A program made the position numbers and the translations under genes. Of a stretch of DNA of 64,000 nt, positions 63,940-64,000 are shown piece by piece. The DNA comes from Alitta virens (lineage: Eukaryota; Annelida; Polychaeta; Phyllodocida; Nereididae): NCBI GenBank assembly GCA_932294295.1, contig OW028580.1, positions 14,325,102 to 14,389,101 on the forward strand, in the 5' to 3' direction. Under the pieces are notes generated by a model. That model was not told where the DNA came from and made no database searches. It worked only from the letters and a program-made list of their open reading frames with translations. The first letter of the stretch is position 1. Every line of letters begins with the position of its first letter.

Positions 63940-64000
63940 AAATGTCGCTGTGCCAGCTCCACAGTGACTTTCGCCAGCGGGACAATGTAATTGGTTGTCT
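63940..64000 (-). repeat. Short similarity to 1190-1235
   Basis: GGAGCTGGCACAGCGACA (minus strand) with CCCGCTGGCGAAAGTCACTGT before it resembles CCCGTCGGCAAAGGTCGCAG with TGGAGCTGGCACAGTGACA at 1192-1230. Probably two members of one dispersed repeat. Confidence 0.5.

Noticed and set aside
1..64000. CRISPR arrays, bacterial operons or integrated prophage
   Set aside because: All regular repeats are eukaryotic micro/minisatellites without unique spacers; genes are split by GT..AG introns.

Overview
This is a eukaryotic, AT-rich, intron-bearing and very repeat-rich window. Genes are split into short exons with GT..AG introns, intergenic DNA is long, and tRNA-derived SINEs, MITE-like inverted-repeat elements, a non-LTR retrotransposon fragment, a tyrosine-recombinase element and many micro/minisatellites fill most of the space. 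A split alanine racemase gene (known in some marine bivalves and crustaceans), a VWC-domain secreted protein and expanded retinol-dehydrogenase-like SDRs suggest a marine invertebrate, most probably a mollusc or other lophotrochozoan. That placement is an inference; no single marker proves it.

Layout. 1-21.9 kb holds no gene I can defend apart from one weak WD40-like stretch near 2.1 kb. It contains degenerate tandem repeats, a roughly 1 kb array of a 17-bp minisatellite (3.65-4.63 kb), several MITEs and SINEs, and a roughly 1.5 kb tandem segmental duplication (15.9-18.9 kb). 22.0-24.5 kb carries a complete two-exon gene on the plus strand for a 208-residue secreted von Willebrand factor type C protein. 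24.5-35.1 kb is again repeats.

35.1-53.6 kb is the core. A seven-exon plus-strand SDR gene (286 residues) has a 12 kb first intron. Inside that intron, on the opposite strand, lies a complete seven-exon paralogous SDR gene (289 residues). The two share exon architecture, so they derive from one duplication that placed one copy inverted inside the other, or from an equivalent rearrangement. Both have lost the catalytic serine and tyrosine of the SDR active site, by different substitutions, while keeping the cofactor-binding glycines, the active-site lysine and the Asn-Asn-Ala motif. They look like a nested pair of pseudoenzymes. The same intron holds a 5'-truncated non-LTR retrotransposon inserted in TTATC repeats, and several MITEs, one with an unusual interior made of tandem palindromes.

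53.6-57.7 kb is mostly unassigned, with one weak LRRNT-like exon. 57.7-59.9 kb is a relatively GC-rich mobile element on the minus strand encoding an SGNH-hydrolase-like domain (interrupted by one in-frame stop) and the C-terminal catalytic part of a tyrosine recombinase. 61.8-63.5 kb contains the last four exons of a minus-strand alanine racemase gene whose 5' part lies beyond the window. Its stop codon sits inside the first unit of a roughly 60-bp minisatellite in the 3' flank.

All repeat families were recognised by eye, by comparing copies within the window. Boundaries are approximate except where terminal inverted repeats are visible.
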